Assembly: GCF_025245835.1 (NCBI RefSeq)
Contig: NZ_JAOBWS010000001.1
Coordinates: 248,001 to 312,000 of the forward strand
From: Rheinheimera sp. 4Y26
Lineage (GTDB): Bacteria > Pseudomonadota > Gammaproteobacteria > Enterobacterales > Alteromonadaceae
Length of the DNA stretch: 64,000 nt
Direction of reading: 5' to 3'
This document shows, in pieces, positions 25,287 to 34,270 of the stretch (position 1 is the stretch's first letter; each line of letters starts with the position of its first letter). The notes under the pieces are model-generated. The model was given only the letters and a program-made list of their open reading frames with translations. It was not told the DNA's origin and searched no databases. The translations under genes and the position numbers were made by a program.

Positions 25287-27614
25287 ATGAAACAATTTTG
25301 GCTAAACGGGGCCGTACGCCACCCCTGGTGGAGTATGGCCTGGGTCATGCTGCTGGTGGTGTTGTTTAGTATTGGCGCAAAAAACCTGTATTTCCGCGGT
25401 GATTTCCGCATTTTCTTTTCAGCCGATAACCCGCAAATGCAGGCTTTTGAACGGATGCAGGCGCGTTTTAATAAAAGTGACAATATGCTGGTGGCCATAG
25501 CGCCGGCATCTGGCACTGTGTTTGATGCCAAAGTGCTGAAGGTAGTGAAAGAGTTAACCGACGCCGCCTGGCAAACGCCTCATTCGCTGCGCGTCGACTC
25601 CATCACCAACTTTCAGCACACCGAAGCGGCAGAAGATGACTTGCTGGTGGAGGATTTGCTGTTGGACAGCAACAGCCTGGACGACAACAAAATTGCCAAA
25701 ATCAAACAGGTGGCGCTGAACGAACCGGCGCTGGTTGACCGGCTGGTGGCCAGAGACGGCAGTATTACCGCAGTGAACATTACAGTGCAGTTGCCGGAAA
25801 AAAATCAGAATCAGGAAGTGTCTGATGTGTATAACTCGGTGCGCTCTTTAACCGACAAACTGGCGGCCGAACACCCTGAACTGACCTTTTACCATGCCGG
25901 CGTGATGTCGTTGAATAATGCTTTTAGTGTGGAAGCACAGCACGATGCCAGCACCCTGGTGCCGTTGATGTTTGTGGTGATTATTCTGATGCTGGCGGTG
26001 ATGCTGCGCTCGGCGCTGGCGGCGCTGACAGTGGTGGTGATCATTCTGGTTACCATCAGCAGCACTATGGGGATTTCTGGTTGGGCCGGTATCTTTTTAA
26101 GCACAGCAACGGTCAACGTGCCCACTCTGGTAATGACACTGGCAGTGGCCGACAGTGTGCATCTGATTGCCTCCACCCAGTTTTTTATGCGGCAGGGCCT
26201 TAGCAAAGAGCAGGCTATCGAAAAATCTGTGCAAATTAATATGATGCCGGTATTTATTACCAGCGCCACTACGGCGGTTGGCTTTTTAACTTTGAATTTT
26301 TCCGAAGTACCGATTTTACGGGATTTTGGCAATCTGACCGCTTTAGGTGTGATGCTGGCCTGGTTTTTTACTGTCACCTTATTACCGGCTTTATTGTTAT
26401 TAATGCCTATTAGCCAGGGTTATGTCGAAGCTGAAGATGGCTCTTCGATGATGGACAGGCTGGCCGATTGGGTGATTCGTCACCACAAAGCTATTTTGCC
26501 GGTTACCGCAGTGCTGACGCTGGCCGGTGGTTATTTAACACTGCAAAACAACGTTAATGACGAAGCTGTGAAGTATTTTTCCACTGACACTGAATACCGT
26601 CAGTCGGTGGATTATCTTGAAGAGCGGCTGGGTGGGGTGGCTATGCTGGATATTGCCATAGACAGCGGCAGCCCGTCCGGTGTCAACGACCCCGCATTTA
26701 TCAAAGCTGTCGATGAATTTGCCAGTTATTTGCAAACTTTGCCCGAAGTGACCCATGTCAGCAGTATCAGTGACGTGTTTAAGCGGCTGAATAAAAACAT
26801 GAATGGCGACGACCCGGCCTTTTACACTCTGCCGGCGTCACAGGAGCTGGCGGCACAATATTTACTGATGTACGAAATGTCTTTGCCTTTTGGTCTGGAT
26901 CTGAACAATCAGCTGAATCAGGATAAAAGCGCCACCAAAGTGGCGATAGCACTGAAAAACCTCGGCAGTAAAGAGATGCTGGCGCTGGAGCAACAAACCA
27001 TGAGCTGGCTGGCCGAACATTACCCACAATATAAAGCCGAAGCGTCCAGCACTGCGCTGATGTTTGGTCATATTGGCGAACGGAATATGGCCAGTATGCT
27101 GAAAAGCTTACCGCTGGCGATGCTGCTGATTTCCTTGTTGCTGGTGTTCAGTTTGCGGTCGTGGCGCCTGGGGGCCATCAGTTTATTACCCAATATGATT
27201 CCGGCTTTTTTGGGGTTTGGTTTATGGCAGTTATGGTCGGGAGAAATTAACCTGGGGTTATCTGTGGTAGCGTCGATGAGCCTCGGTATTATTGTCGATG
27301 ACACCGTGCATTTTCTGGCGAAATATCAGCATGCCTGCAAAGAAGGCCGCAGCACAGAGCAGGCCATTCGTTATGCCTTTCACAGTGTCGGCCGCGCCCT
27401 GATGATCACCACAGTGGTGCTGGTGATAGGTTTTGCCGTGTTGTTATTGTCAAACTTCAGGCTAAATTCCGACATGGGGTTATTAACCCTGCTGATTATT
27501 GCCATAGCGCTGATTGTCGACTTTTTGTTTTTACCGGCTTTTTTACTTTTATGCGACCGGCAGCCGAAAACAGCGGTTGCTGCAACAGGAGAACAAACAA
27601 ATGAACCTGCTTAA
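25287..27614 (+). CDS. MMPL/RND-superfamily exporter
   Basis: A 775-residue transporter with twelve predicted helices in two repeats, each a single helix, a large periplasmic loop and five helices. MMPL-type blocks include TLVMTLAVADSVHLIAS in the first half and MSLGIIVDDTVHFLAKYQ in the second, with conserved acidic residues in the membrane. This group moves lipids or hydrophobic compounds. Start chosen at ATG 25287, with AGGGA at 25276-25280 at good spacing; the ATG at 25281 is too close. The end overlaps the next gene by 14 nt, indicating coupling with the LolA-like protein. Confidence 0.9.
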   Translation: MKQFWLNGAVRHPWWSMAWVMLLVVLFSIGAKNLYFRGDFRIFFSADNPQMQAFERMQARFNKSDNMLVAIAPASGTVFDAKVLKVVKELTDAAWQTPHSLRVDSITNFQHTEAAEDDLLVEDLLLDSNSLDDNKIAKIKQVALNEPALVDRLVARDGSITAVNITVQLPEKNQNQEVSDVYNSVRSLTDKLAAEHPELTFYHAGVMSLNNAFSVEAQHDASTLVPLMFVVIILMLAVMLRSALAALTVVVIILVTISSTMGISGWAGIFLSTATVNVPTLVMTLAVADSVHLIASTQFFMRQGLSKEQAIEKSVQINMMPVFITSATTAVGFLTLNFSEVPILRDFGNLTALGVMLAWFFTVTLLPALLLLMPISQGYVEAEDGSSMMDRLADWVIRHHKAILPVTAVLTLAGGYLTLQNNVNDEAVKYFSTDTEYRQSVDYLEERLGGVAMLDIAIDSGSPSGVNDPAFIKAVDEFASYLQTLPEVTHVSSISDVFKRLNKNMNGDDPAFYTLPASQELAAQYLLMYEMSLPFGLDLNNQLNQDKSATKVAIALKNLGSKEMLALEQQTMSWLAEHYPQYKAEASSTALMFGHIGERNMASMLKSLPLAMLLISLLLVFSLRSWRLGAISLLPNMIPAFLGFGLWQLWSGEINLGLSVVASMSLGIIVDDTVHFLAKYQHACKEGRSTEQAIRYAFHSVGRALMITTVVLVIGFAVLLLSNFRLNSDMGLLTLLIIAIALIVDFLFLPAFLLLCDRQPKTAVAATGEQTNEPA

Positions 27615-28392
27615 ACTCAAAGGCGCTGCAACTATTGCCGTGTTGTTATTTGGTTTTACCGCACCTGTATGGGCTGATGCCGCCAAAGGTTTGCAAATTG
27701 CCACAGAACGAAAGGCCCGTGATGAAGGCTGGAAAGACAGTGAAGCCAAAACCACTATGATACTGAGAAATGCCCAGGGTGAAGAAAGCACGCGGCAGAT
27801 CCGCTCTATTGCCCTTGAAGTAGCTAACGACGGTGACAAAGGCCTGACCATTTTTGATGAACCAAAAGATGTGCGCGGCACCGCTTTTTTAAACCATTCG
27901 CATACCGGCAAACCTGATGACCAATGGTTATATTTACCTGCTTTAAAAAGAGTAAAACGTATTGCATCCCGCAATAAATCCGGCCCTTTTATGGGCAGCG
28001 AATTTGCCTATGAAGACTTAAGTTCGTTTGAGCTGGAAAAATTCCGTTTTAATTACCTCAAAGATGAGACTCTGAACGGCGTGAATACCTTTGTGGTGGA
28101 GCAAGTGCCGACAGATGAGTTTTCCGGTTACAGCAAAACCCTGGTCTGGGTTGACCAGCAAGACTACAAAGTGCTGAAGATTGAATTTTATGACAAGAAA
28201 AACAGCCTGTTAAAAACCCTGTTGTTGCAGGATTATCAGCAGTATCTGGGCAAATACTGGCGGGCATTAAAAATGACCATGCACAATCATCAGACCGGCA
28301 AAAGCACAGATTTACTGACCCAGGACATTCAGTTTGGCAAAGGCCGTACTGATGCGGATTTTGATACCAATGCGCTGCAACGCAGTAAATAA
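27601..28392 (+). CDS. Periplasmic LolA-like protein (outer membrane lipoprotein-sorting type)
   Basis: A 263-residue exported protein with a clear signal peptide (cleavage near PVWA). The mature part matches the LolA-like family that accompanies MMPL exporters: MILRNAQGEESTRQIRSIALE, GTAFLNHS, WLYLPALKRVKRI, GSFMGSEFAYEDL-like FMGSEFAYEDLS, and late beta strands. LolA-fold proteins carry lipid or lipoprotein across the periplasm. ATG 27601 follows a purine-rich site inside the transporter gene. It probably hands material from the exporter to the outer-membrane protein encoded next (inference). Confidence 0.85.
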   Translation: MNLLKLKGAATIAVLLFGFTAPVWADAAKGLQIATERKARDEGWKDSEAKTTMILRNAQGEESTRQIRSIALEVANDGDKGLTIFDEPKDVRGTAFLNHSHTGKPDDQWLYLPALKRVKRIASRNKSGPFMGSEFAYEDLSSFELEKFRFNYLKDETLNGVNTFVVEQVPTDEFSGYSKTLVWVDQQDYKVLKIEFYDKKNSLLKTLLLQDYQQYLGKYWRALKMTMHNHQTGKSTDLLTQDIQFGKGRTDADFDTNALQRSK

Positions 28393-28492
28393 AAAGCGCA
28401 GTAAATAAAAAATGATTCTGGCAAGCTGGCGCGACATTTGCCTGTCAAAAGTCTGCGCCAATATATTGCCGGCGCGCTGCGAAGGAACTGAT

Positions 28493-30244
28493 ATGCGTCT
28501 GACTCCTCTGTTACCCCTGCTCTGTGGTGGTCTGCTATGGCCACTTGCTGCGGCAGAACTTGGCCCTGTCACCGGTAAAGATACCTTATGGAGTCTTGCC
28601 AAAGCGGCGCGGGGTGATGCGCCTTACAGCATGTATCAGGTGATTATTGCCTTGCAGCAGAAAAACCCACGCGCTTTTATCGGCAACAATGTGCACCATG
28701 TGCAACATGGCGCCCGGTTGCAAATTCCTACAGCGGCTGAAATTGCCGCCGTTGATGTGGAACAGGCGCGGCAAAAAGTAGAAGCCGACGAGCAGTTATG
28801 GCGACAGTTGCAAAAACGCGGAGCAAATAGCAAAGGCCGTGTTATTTCGGCTACCGATCGGCTGATTGCCGCTCAATCAAAGTTTTCTACAGCGCCAGAA
28901 CAGTTTCAGACTGTGCTGCCAGCAGCACCAGCAGCACCAGCAGCACCAGCAGCACCAGCAGCACCAGCAGCACCAGCAGCACCAGCGCTTGCTGCGGCTC
29001 CGGCTGTACCTTTTGCCCCTTCTGCACCTCCTGTACCGGATAAAACACCCCCTCAGACAGTGGCGATAGTGCCAGGGCAGAGCCGGAACACCAGCCCTGC
29101 CTCCGGCAGCGCCAGCTGGACCGACCGGCTACAAAGTAATAGTACCCTGGGGTTGGAAAGCCGTGTTTTTGCCAGACAGGGTTTGCAGCAACAGGCTAAG
29201 TTACACAACAGTGTGAATTTTTTACAGGAATGGTATTGGCAGTCTGAGGATGAAAGCCATAGCTGGACCCTGAGTCCTTATCTGCGCTGGGATCAACGGG
29301 ATGCCGAGCGGCATTTGCTCGATATCCGCCAGGCCTTTTGGTTAACAGTCGGCAGTGGCTGGGAGTTGAAGCTCGGGGTTGATCAAATCTTCTGGGGTGT
29401 GACTGAATCCCAGCATCTGGTGGACATTATTAACCAGACTGATTTTGCCGATAATATTGATGGTGAAAGCAAACTGGGTCAGCCGATGCTGCAGTTCAAC
29501 TGGTTTGGCGATTTTGGTAATCTGCAGACTTTGGTGTTGCCGTATTTTCGCGAGCGGACTTTAGCAGGGTTCAATGGCCGGCTGCGTTTACCTTTGCTGG
29601 TAGAGCAGGACAAAGCCGTTTTTGCTTCAGACAAAGAACAGCGTCATATCGACTGGGCGCTGCGTTACAGTAAACAGCTGGACCAGCTGGATATTGGTTT
29701 GTCCTATTTCAGCGGCACCTCCAGAGAGCCGGGTTTTGTGCCAACAGCGCAGGGCACTTTGTTGCCTTATTACGGCCAAATCAAACAGTTGGGCCTTGAT
29801 GCACAGTGGATAGTGGACAGCTGGATCTGGAAGCTGGAAACCATCAGACGCTCTGATGGTCAGAGCCATTACCAGGCCTTGACCGGCGGTTTTGAATACA
29901 GCATGGTAGGGGTGTTTGATTCAGATTTTGACCTTGGCTGGCTGATGGAGTATCAATACGACAGCAGAGGCATGTTTGCCAGCACGCCGGGTCAACGTGA
30001 TTTATTTTTCGGCACCCGGCTGGCTTGGAACGATGCGGCCGGAACTGAGCTATTATTTGGTATCACGCAGGATCTGGATGACAGCGGCAGTCGTAGTGGT
30101 TTATTGGAAGCGTCAACAAGGTATAACAATAATGTGCGGTTGCGGCTGGACGCCTGGTTTTTTCAAACCCGTTCGCCGGAGCAACAGATTTGGTGGTTAC
30201 GTCAGGATGATTATCTGCAATTTGGGATAGACTACTACTTCTGA
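28493..30244 (+). CDS. FimV-type LysM domain fused to an outer-membrane beta-barrel
   Basis: A 583-residue exported protein, signal peptide to about residue 21. Residues 24-85 match the FimV N-terminal LysM-like domain (GPVTGKDTLWSLAKAARGD, ALQQKNPRAFIGNNVHHVQHGARLQIP), which binds peptidoglycan. A charged coiled coil (88-125) and a Pro-Ala linker (143-170, seven P-A-A units) follow. Residues 215-583 look like a beta-barrel of the porin/DUF1302 type, ending in FGIDYYF. So one chain may tie the cell wall to an outer-membrane channel. Start at ATG 28493 with AAGGA upstream. Last of the TetR-exporter-LolA cluster, 100 nt after the previous gene. Confidence 0.75.
   Translation: MRLTPLLPLLCGGLLWPLAAAELGPVTGKDTLWSLAKAARGDAPYSMYQVIIALQQKNPRAFIGNNVHHVQHGARLQIPTAAEIAAVDVEQARQKVEADEQLWRQLQKRGANSKGRVISATDRLIAAQSKFSTAPEQFQTVLPAAPAAPAAPAAPAAPAAPAAPALAAAPAVPFAPSAPPVPDKTPPQTVAIVPGQSRNTSPASGSASWTDRLQSNSTLGLESRVFARQGLQQQAKLHNSVNFLQEWYWQSEDESHSWTLSPYLRWDQRDAERHLLDIRQAFWLTVGSGWELKLGVDQIFWGVTESQHLVDIINQTDFADNIDGESKLGQPMLQFNWFGDFGNLQTLVLPYFRERTLAGFNGRLRLPLLVEQDKAVFASDKEQRHIDWALRYSKQLDQLDIGLSYFSGTSREPGFVPTAQGTLLPYYGQIKQLGLDAQWIVDSWIWKLETIRRSDGQSHYQALTGGFEYSMVGVFDSDFDLGWLMEYQYDSRGMFASTPGQRDLFFGTRLAWNDAAGTELLFGITQDLDDSGSRSGLLEASTRYNNNVRLRLDAWFFQTRSPEQQIWWLRQDDYLQFGIDYYF
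28919..28981 (+). repeat. In-frame 9-bp tandem repeat, seven copies
   Basis: The unit CCAGCAGCA, coding P-A-A, is repeated seven times without change. Near-perfect identity at DNA level makes slippage likely; each step would add or remove three residues of the linker between the LysM and barrel domains without breaking the frame. Confidence 0.9.
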
Positions 30245-30277
30245 TTGCAGTACGCAGTTAAATCCAGAGGTATATCA

Positions 30278-31054
30278 ATGAAGTTGTGGTGTTTGCTGTG
30301 GGTATTCTGTAGTTACAGCGCGCTGACGCAGGCCGGCAACTATGTGATCGGCATTGAAGAAATTGACTATTATCCGCATTACGATTTCAGCCGTGGGCAA
30401 AAACGCGGCTACTTTGTTGATCTGATGAAGTTATTTGAAAATCACAGCGGTCATACCTTTAAATTCGAACCCTTGCCGGTCAAACGGCTGTATCACTCTT
30501 CCACCTCAGGTATCGACCTGATTTATCCCGACAATCCGAAGTGGCAACAATATCTGGAAGCCGGAGTGGAAAAACATTACAGCGACCCGGTGATTTATAC
30601 CCTGGGCAGCACTCTGGTGCGGCCTGAGCAACAACATATTCATCTAAACCAGTTCCGCACTCTGGCGGTGATCCATGGTTTTGCCCCGACCAAGTGGCTG
30701 GCGCTGCAGTCGCGTTACAACTACCGTATTGTGGATGTGCCGGATGTGGCTTCGGCGCTTGGGTTGGTGCTCAAAGGCCGGCTGGACGGCGCCAATATTG
30801 AATACAACGTGGCGCAACATTATTTAAGGGGAATTCAGCAGCAGGACAAGTTGGTGATAGGGGAGTTTTTACCTTTTACCCAACTGCCGTTTTTAATATC
30901 CACAGCAAAATATCCTGAGCTTATTCAAGAGTTTAACCTGTTTTTGCAGGAGAAAGCCGCTGAAGTGGCGGCGTTAAAACGTTTGTATCAGCTGCAGGAG
31001 CAAAGACCGACTCCTGTGGCACAGCAACTGCCCGAAACCCAGCCCGACAGCTGA
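30278..31054 (+). CDS. Periplasmic solute-binding-like protein
   Basis: A 258-residue exported protein with a signal peptide (1-19, LTQA). The pattern IGIEEIDYYPHYDF, YFVDLMKLFENHSGH, FKFEPLPVKRL and LVLKGRLDGANIEYNVAQ is that of SBP_bac_3-like binding domains often seen without a transporter in Alteromonadales. No permease or kinase is adjacent. ATG 30278 with AGAGG at 30266-30270. It begins 33 nt after the FimV-barrel gene and may be in the same transcript. Confidence 0.75.
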   Translation: MKLWCLLWVFCSYSALTQAGNYVIGIEEIDYYPHYDFSRGQKRGYFVDLMKLFENHSGHTFKFEPLPVKRLYHSSTSGIDLIYPDNPKWQQYLEAGVEKHYSDPVIYTLGSTLVRPEQQHIHLNQFRTLAVIHGFAPTKWLALQSRYNYRIVDVPDVASALGLVLKGRLDGANIEYNVAQHYLRGIQQQDKLVIGEFLPFTQLPFLISTAKYPELIQEFNLFLQEKAAEVAALKRLYQLQEQRPTPVAQQLPETQPDS

Positions 31055-31102
31055 GTGTCACCACAAAGGTGCGCCCAGTGCCGGTCTGACCATAGCGTTA
31101 TA

Positions 31103-32437
31103 TCAGCCGGCTTTGGCCGGCATTAGCTCTTGCAGTGCCCGCACTGTGGCTTCAACACCGGTGCGGATGGCAGGTTCAGGTTCAATCTTAAAAAGCGGAC
31201 TATGATGGCTTGGTACTGCCGGCCCGCCATTTTTTTCGGCAATAAAAGCAGCTTTGGGTGTGCCGCCCACCGCAAAATACAAACTTGGAATATAAGGTTT
31301 GGTGGTTAAAAACGGGAAGTCTTCAGCGCCCATGCCCAACCTTTTGTAATTCTGATCAAAAATATCCTCGCCCATAGATTTACGCCAGCTGGCTTTAATA
31401 CGCTGGGTTAGCGGAATGTCGTTCACTGTCGGTGGTGTGGTTTGTGGGTCTACTTTCACTTCCGGCAGCTTATCTTCCGGTAAACCGGCGGCGCGACCGA
31501 GGTTTTTGGCCACTCTTTCAATGGCGCTGATCAGATAATTGCGCGTTTCCATATTGTCGTTGCGCACTGTCAGCTGTAAATGCGCCTGATCCGGAATTAT
31601 GTTGTGTTTAGAGCCTGCATGAAAAGCCCCAACGGTAATCACGCCCGGCTCTTTGGGCGCCAGCTCGCGGCTGATAATGGTTTGCAGTGCCAGCACTATT
31701 TGCGCGCCCAAAACGATTGGATCTTTACCCCGGTGTGGGCTGGCACCATGAGCGCCAATACCGTGAATAATAATATCAACGCTGTCGACACCCGAATAAG
31801 GCGAACCTTCGACCGCTACCAGTTTGCCGGCTTCAATTTCACTGGACACATGCAGCGCCATGGCATAATCAGGCTGGCCAAATTTTTGATATAAACCATC
31901 GTCCATCATGCCCTGGGCACCACCGGTGCGCTCTTCTGCCGGCTGGCCTATCAGCATCAGGGTGCCGGACCAGTCTTTTTTTCGCGCCGCCATTTGCCGG
32001 GCTGTGCCTACCAGGCTGGTGATATGCACATCATGGCCACAGGCATGCATCACCGGCACTTCATTGCCATCCCAGTCTTTGCTGCGCACCTTTGATGCAT
32101 AAGCTAAACCGGATTTTTCCTCTACTGGCAGCGCGTCCATATCGGCGCGCATCATCACCATAGGGCCAGCGCCATTTTTTAAAATAGCCACCACACCGGT
32201 TTTACCAATACCGCTATAGACGTCAAAGCCTGCATCTTTTAGCTCGGCGGCCAGGCGTTTGGCGGTATTCACCTCCATATGCGACAGTTCAGGATTCTGG
32301 TGAAAATGGCGGAACAGTGGTGCCAGATGTTGTTGGTAATCCTGAGCTACGGCTTCAGGCAGCGCAGAGGTGGCGGCATAGGTCAAAGTGCTGGCGCACC
32401 ACAGCGGCAGCAGCAAGGCAATTTTATGAAGTTTCAT
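31103..32437 (-). CDS. Exported M20-family amidohydrolase
   Basis: A 444-residue protein with a signal peptide (1-21, LTYA). M20 peptidase blocks: HQNPELS, MVMMRADMDALPVEE, HACGHDVHITSLVG, GQPAEERTGGAQGMMDDG, ALHVSSEIEAG, GIGAHGASPHRGKDP and the late H of SHHSPLF. These are the metal ligands and catalytic Glu of the hippurate hydrolase / N-acyl-L-amino acid amidohydrolase group. The enzyme should deacylate N-acyl amino acids or related amides in the periplasm. I prefer ATG 32437 because it starts the signal peptide directly. Monocistronic. Confidence 0.9.
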   Translation of the reverse strand: MKLHKIALLLPLWCASTLTYAATSALPEAVAQDYQQHLAPLFRHFHQNPELSHMEVNTAKRLAAELKDAGFDVYSGIGKTGVVAILKNGAGPMVMMRADMDALPVEEKSGLAYASKVRSKDWDGNEVPVMHACGHDVHITSLVGTARQMAARKKDWSGTLMLIGQPAEERTGGAQGMMDDGLYQKFGQPDYAMALHVSSEIEAGKLVAVEGSPYSGVDSVDIIIHGIGAHGASPHRGKDPIVLGAQIVLALQTIISRELAPKEPGVITVGAFHAGSKHNIIPDQAHLQLTVRNDNMETRNYLISAIERVAKNLGRAAGLPEDKLPEVKVDPQTTPPTVNDIPLTQRIKASWRKSMGEDIFDQNYKRLGMGAEDFPFLTTKPYIPSLYFAVGGTPKAAFIAEKNGGPAVPSHHSPLFKIEPEPAIRTGVEATVRALQELMPAKAG

Positions 32438-32663
32438 CAGAAGGTCCGGGTAGCAAGGTTGATTTTTGAGCATAACAGCCATCTGTTGTCGGCGGCCAGC
32501 ACCAATAAACGCAGATTTTATTGTGCTGGTCGAAAGCCTGTCACAGAGCAGGGGTGTTGAGGAACTGTGCAGTTAAACATAATTTCTATTTGCAACTAGT
32601 GGCGGCATCAGCAAGCACTGGTACACTAGGCGGTAATTGTTCATTTTAATCAACAGGAATTAT

Positions 32664-33416
32664 ATGTTTGAGTGGATTGCAAGTCCTGAAGCCTGGATTG
32701 CCCTAGGTACCCTTGCTGCGCTGGAAATTGTATTAGGTATTGATAACATTATCTTTTTGTCAATTTTAGTCGGCCGTTTACCAGAAAAACAACGCGCCTT
32801 TGCCCGCCGTCTGGGTTTAGGTTTAGCGATGTTTGCCCGTCTGGCGTTGTTATTTTCTATTTCCTGGGTCATGGGTTTAACCGAAACCTGGTTTACTGTG
32901 CTTGGCAACGACATCTCAGGTCGCGATGTGATTCTGATAGGCGGTGGTTTATTCCTGCTGGCCAAATCCACCCAGGAAATTCACCATAGCCTGGAAGGGG
33001 CTGATGATGACGAAACTTCAGCACCTAAGGTAGTGGGCAATAACCTGATGATGATTCTGATCCAGATTATGATCCTGGACATTGTGTTCTCACTGGATTC
33101 GGTGATCACTGCTGTGGGCCTGGTGAACAACATTGAAATTATGGCTATCGCTATTGTTGCTGCTGTGTTGGTGATGATGTTTGCCGCCAAGTCGATTGGT
33201 GATTTTGTTGATGCACACCCTTCAATTAAAATTCTGGCGTTGTCTTTCCTGATTATGGTTGGCGCTATGCTGATTATTGAAGGTTTTGATGTGCATGTAC
33301 CAAAAGGTTACATCTATTTTGCGATGGCGTTCTCAGTGACAGTCGAGATGATCAACATCCGCATGCGCAAGAAAAAATCTGTGCCTGTGAAGCTGCATAA
33401 AGAGCTGTCGGAATAA
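32664..33416 (+). CDS. TerC-family membrane protein
   Basis: A 250-residue integral membrane protein with seven predicted helices. TerC blocks are clear: EIVLGIDNIIFLSILVGRLPE in the first helix pair and MILDIVFSLDSVITAVGL in the fifth, each with conserved acidic residues. TerC proteins such as Alx and YoaE are linked to manganese export and tellurite or pH response. It lacks the CBS/CorC tail seen in longer YoaE-type homologues. ATG 32664 has AGGA upstream. It ends at a strong terminator. Confidence 0.9.
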   Translation: MFEWIASPEAWIALGTLAALEIVLGIDNIIFLSILVGRLPEKQRAFARRLGLGLAMFARLALLFSISWVMGLTETWFTVLGNDISGRDVILIGGGLFLLAKSTQEIHHSLEGADDDETSAPKVVGNNLMMILIQIMILDIVFSLDSVITAVGLVNNIEIMAIAIVAAVLVMMFAAKSIGDFVDAHPSIKILALSFLIMVGAMLIIEGFDVHVPKGYIYFAMAFSVTVEMINIRMRKKKSVPVKLHKELSE

Positions 33417-33445
33417 GCGCCTGAAGCCGCTGTAAGCTGAAACAC

Positions 33446-33480
33446 AAAAAACAAAGGCCGCATAGCGGCCTTTGTTTTTA
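33446..33480 (+). terminator. Bidirectional rho-independent terminator
   Basis: ACAAAGGCCGC (33451-33461) and GCGGCCTTTGT (33465-33475) form an 11-bp stem with an ATA loop, flanked by an A-run on the left and a T-run on the right. It serves the terC-like gene and the converging yicG gene. Confidence 0.9.
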
Positions 33481-33522
33481 CACAGTTTTTGCTCAGGATT
33501 TTGTCCAGAGTTTTGCCCCGCT

Positions 33523-34149
33523 TTAAGGGTCTATTTTACTGCTGCGGCTAAACACCGGAATGGTCAGATGCCAGCGGATAGCGGCAAGGCGCAGCAATAA
33601 TAACGCCAGCATACCGGCAAACATGGCCGGCATTTTTTCCACGCCCAGTTGTAATAACCCTGTGTACACCAAACCGCCAAAAATGCAGGTTACGGCATAT
33701 AGCTCACCGCGGAACACCAGCGGTATCTCCCGGCACAATACGTCGCGGATCATACCGCCACAAACCCCGCTCATGGTGCCGAGCATAATAGCCACTAAGG
33801 TGGACGTGCCATGATCCAGCGCTTTTTGTGTACCCATCACCACAAAAAACGCCAGACCCAGCGCGTCTGCAACTTGTAAGGTGTTATTGGGAATAGTCAG
33901 ACGTTTGCGCACCAGCAGAATAGTCAGCGCTGTGGCGGCAAAAATGGCATAAAAAAAGCTGTCGTTGCGCAGCCAGATCACCGGCACATCGAGAATTAAA
34001 TCACGCAAAGTACCGCCACCAATCGCAGTGACAGAGGCCAGCACTATCACGCCAAAGCCATCCATTTGCTTGCGCCAGGCGGCCAGCGTGCCCGACACCG
34101 CAAAAACCGCTATACCCAACAAATCAAACCATTGAAAATACAGCTCCAT
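33523..34149 (-). CDS. yicG: TRIC-type cation channel protein (UPF0126)
   Basis: A 208-residue membrane protein with seven helices. Two internal repeats carry the glycine-rich motifs GGGTLRDLILD and CGGMIRDVLCREIPLVFRGELYA, diagnostic of the YicG/YadS family, bacterial homologues of trimeric intracellular cation channels. Length matches the family. GGAG precedes the ATG at 34149. It converges with the TerC gene and diverges from the next gene. Confidence 0.92.
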   Translation of the reverse strand: MELYFQWFDLLGIAVFAVSGTLAAWRKQMDGFGVIVLASVTAIGGGTLRDLILDVPVIWLRNDSFFYAIFAATALTILLVRKRLTIPNNTLQVADALGLAFFVVMGTQKALDHGTSTLVAIMLGTMSGVCGGMIRDVLCREIPLVFRGELYAVTCIFGGLVYTGLLQLGVEKMPAMFAGMLALLLLRLAAIRWHLTIPVFSRSSKIDP

Positions 34150-34270
34150 ACCTGACTCCGGCGAAATAAATTTATCATATCAACGGTACGCCGCTTTGTG
34201 ATAACTTCAGCAAAAAAATAGCTGTGATAGCGTGTACTTAGCTGATGTTATTACTGGTGTGGAGTTAAGA

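Noticed and set aside
28919-28981. Tandem repeats considered as a CRISPR-like array
   Set aside because: The units are contiguous 9-mers without spacers and encode a Pro-Ala linker in frame.
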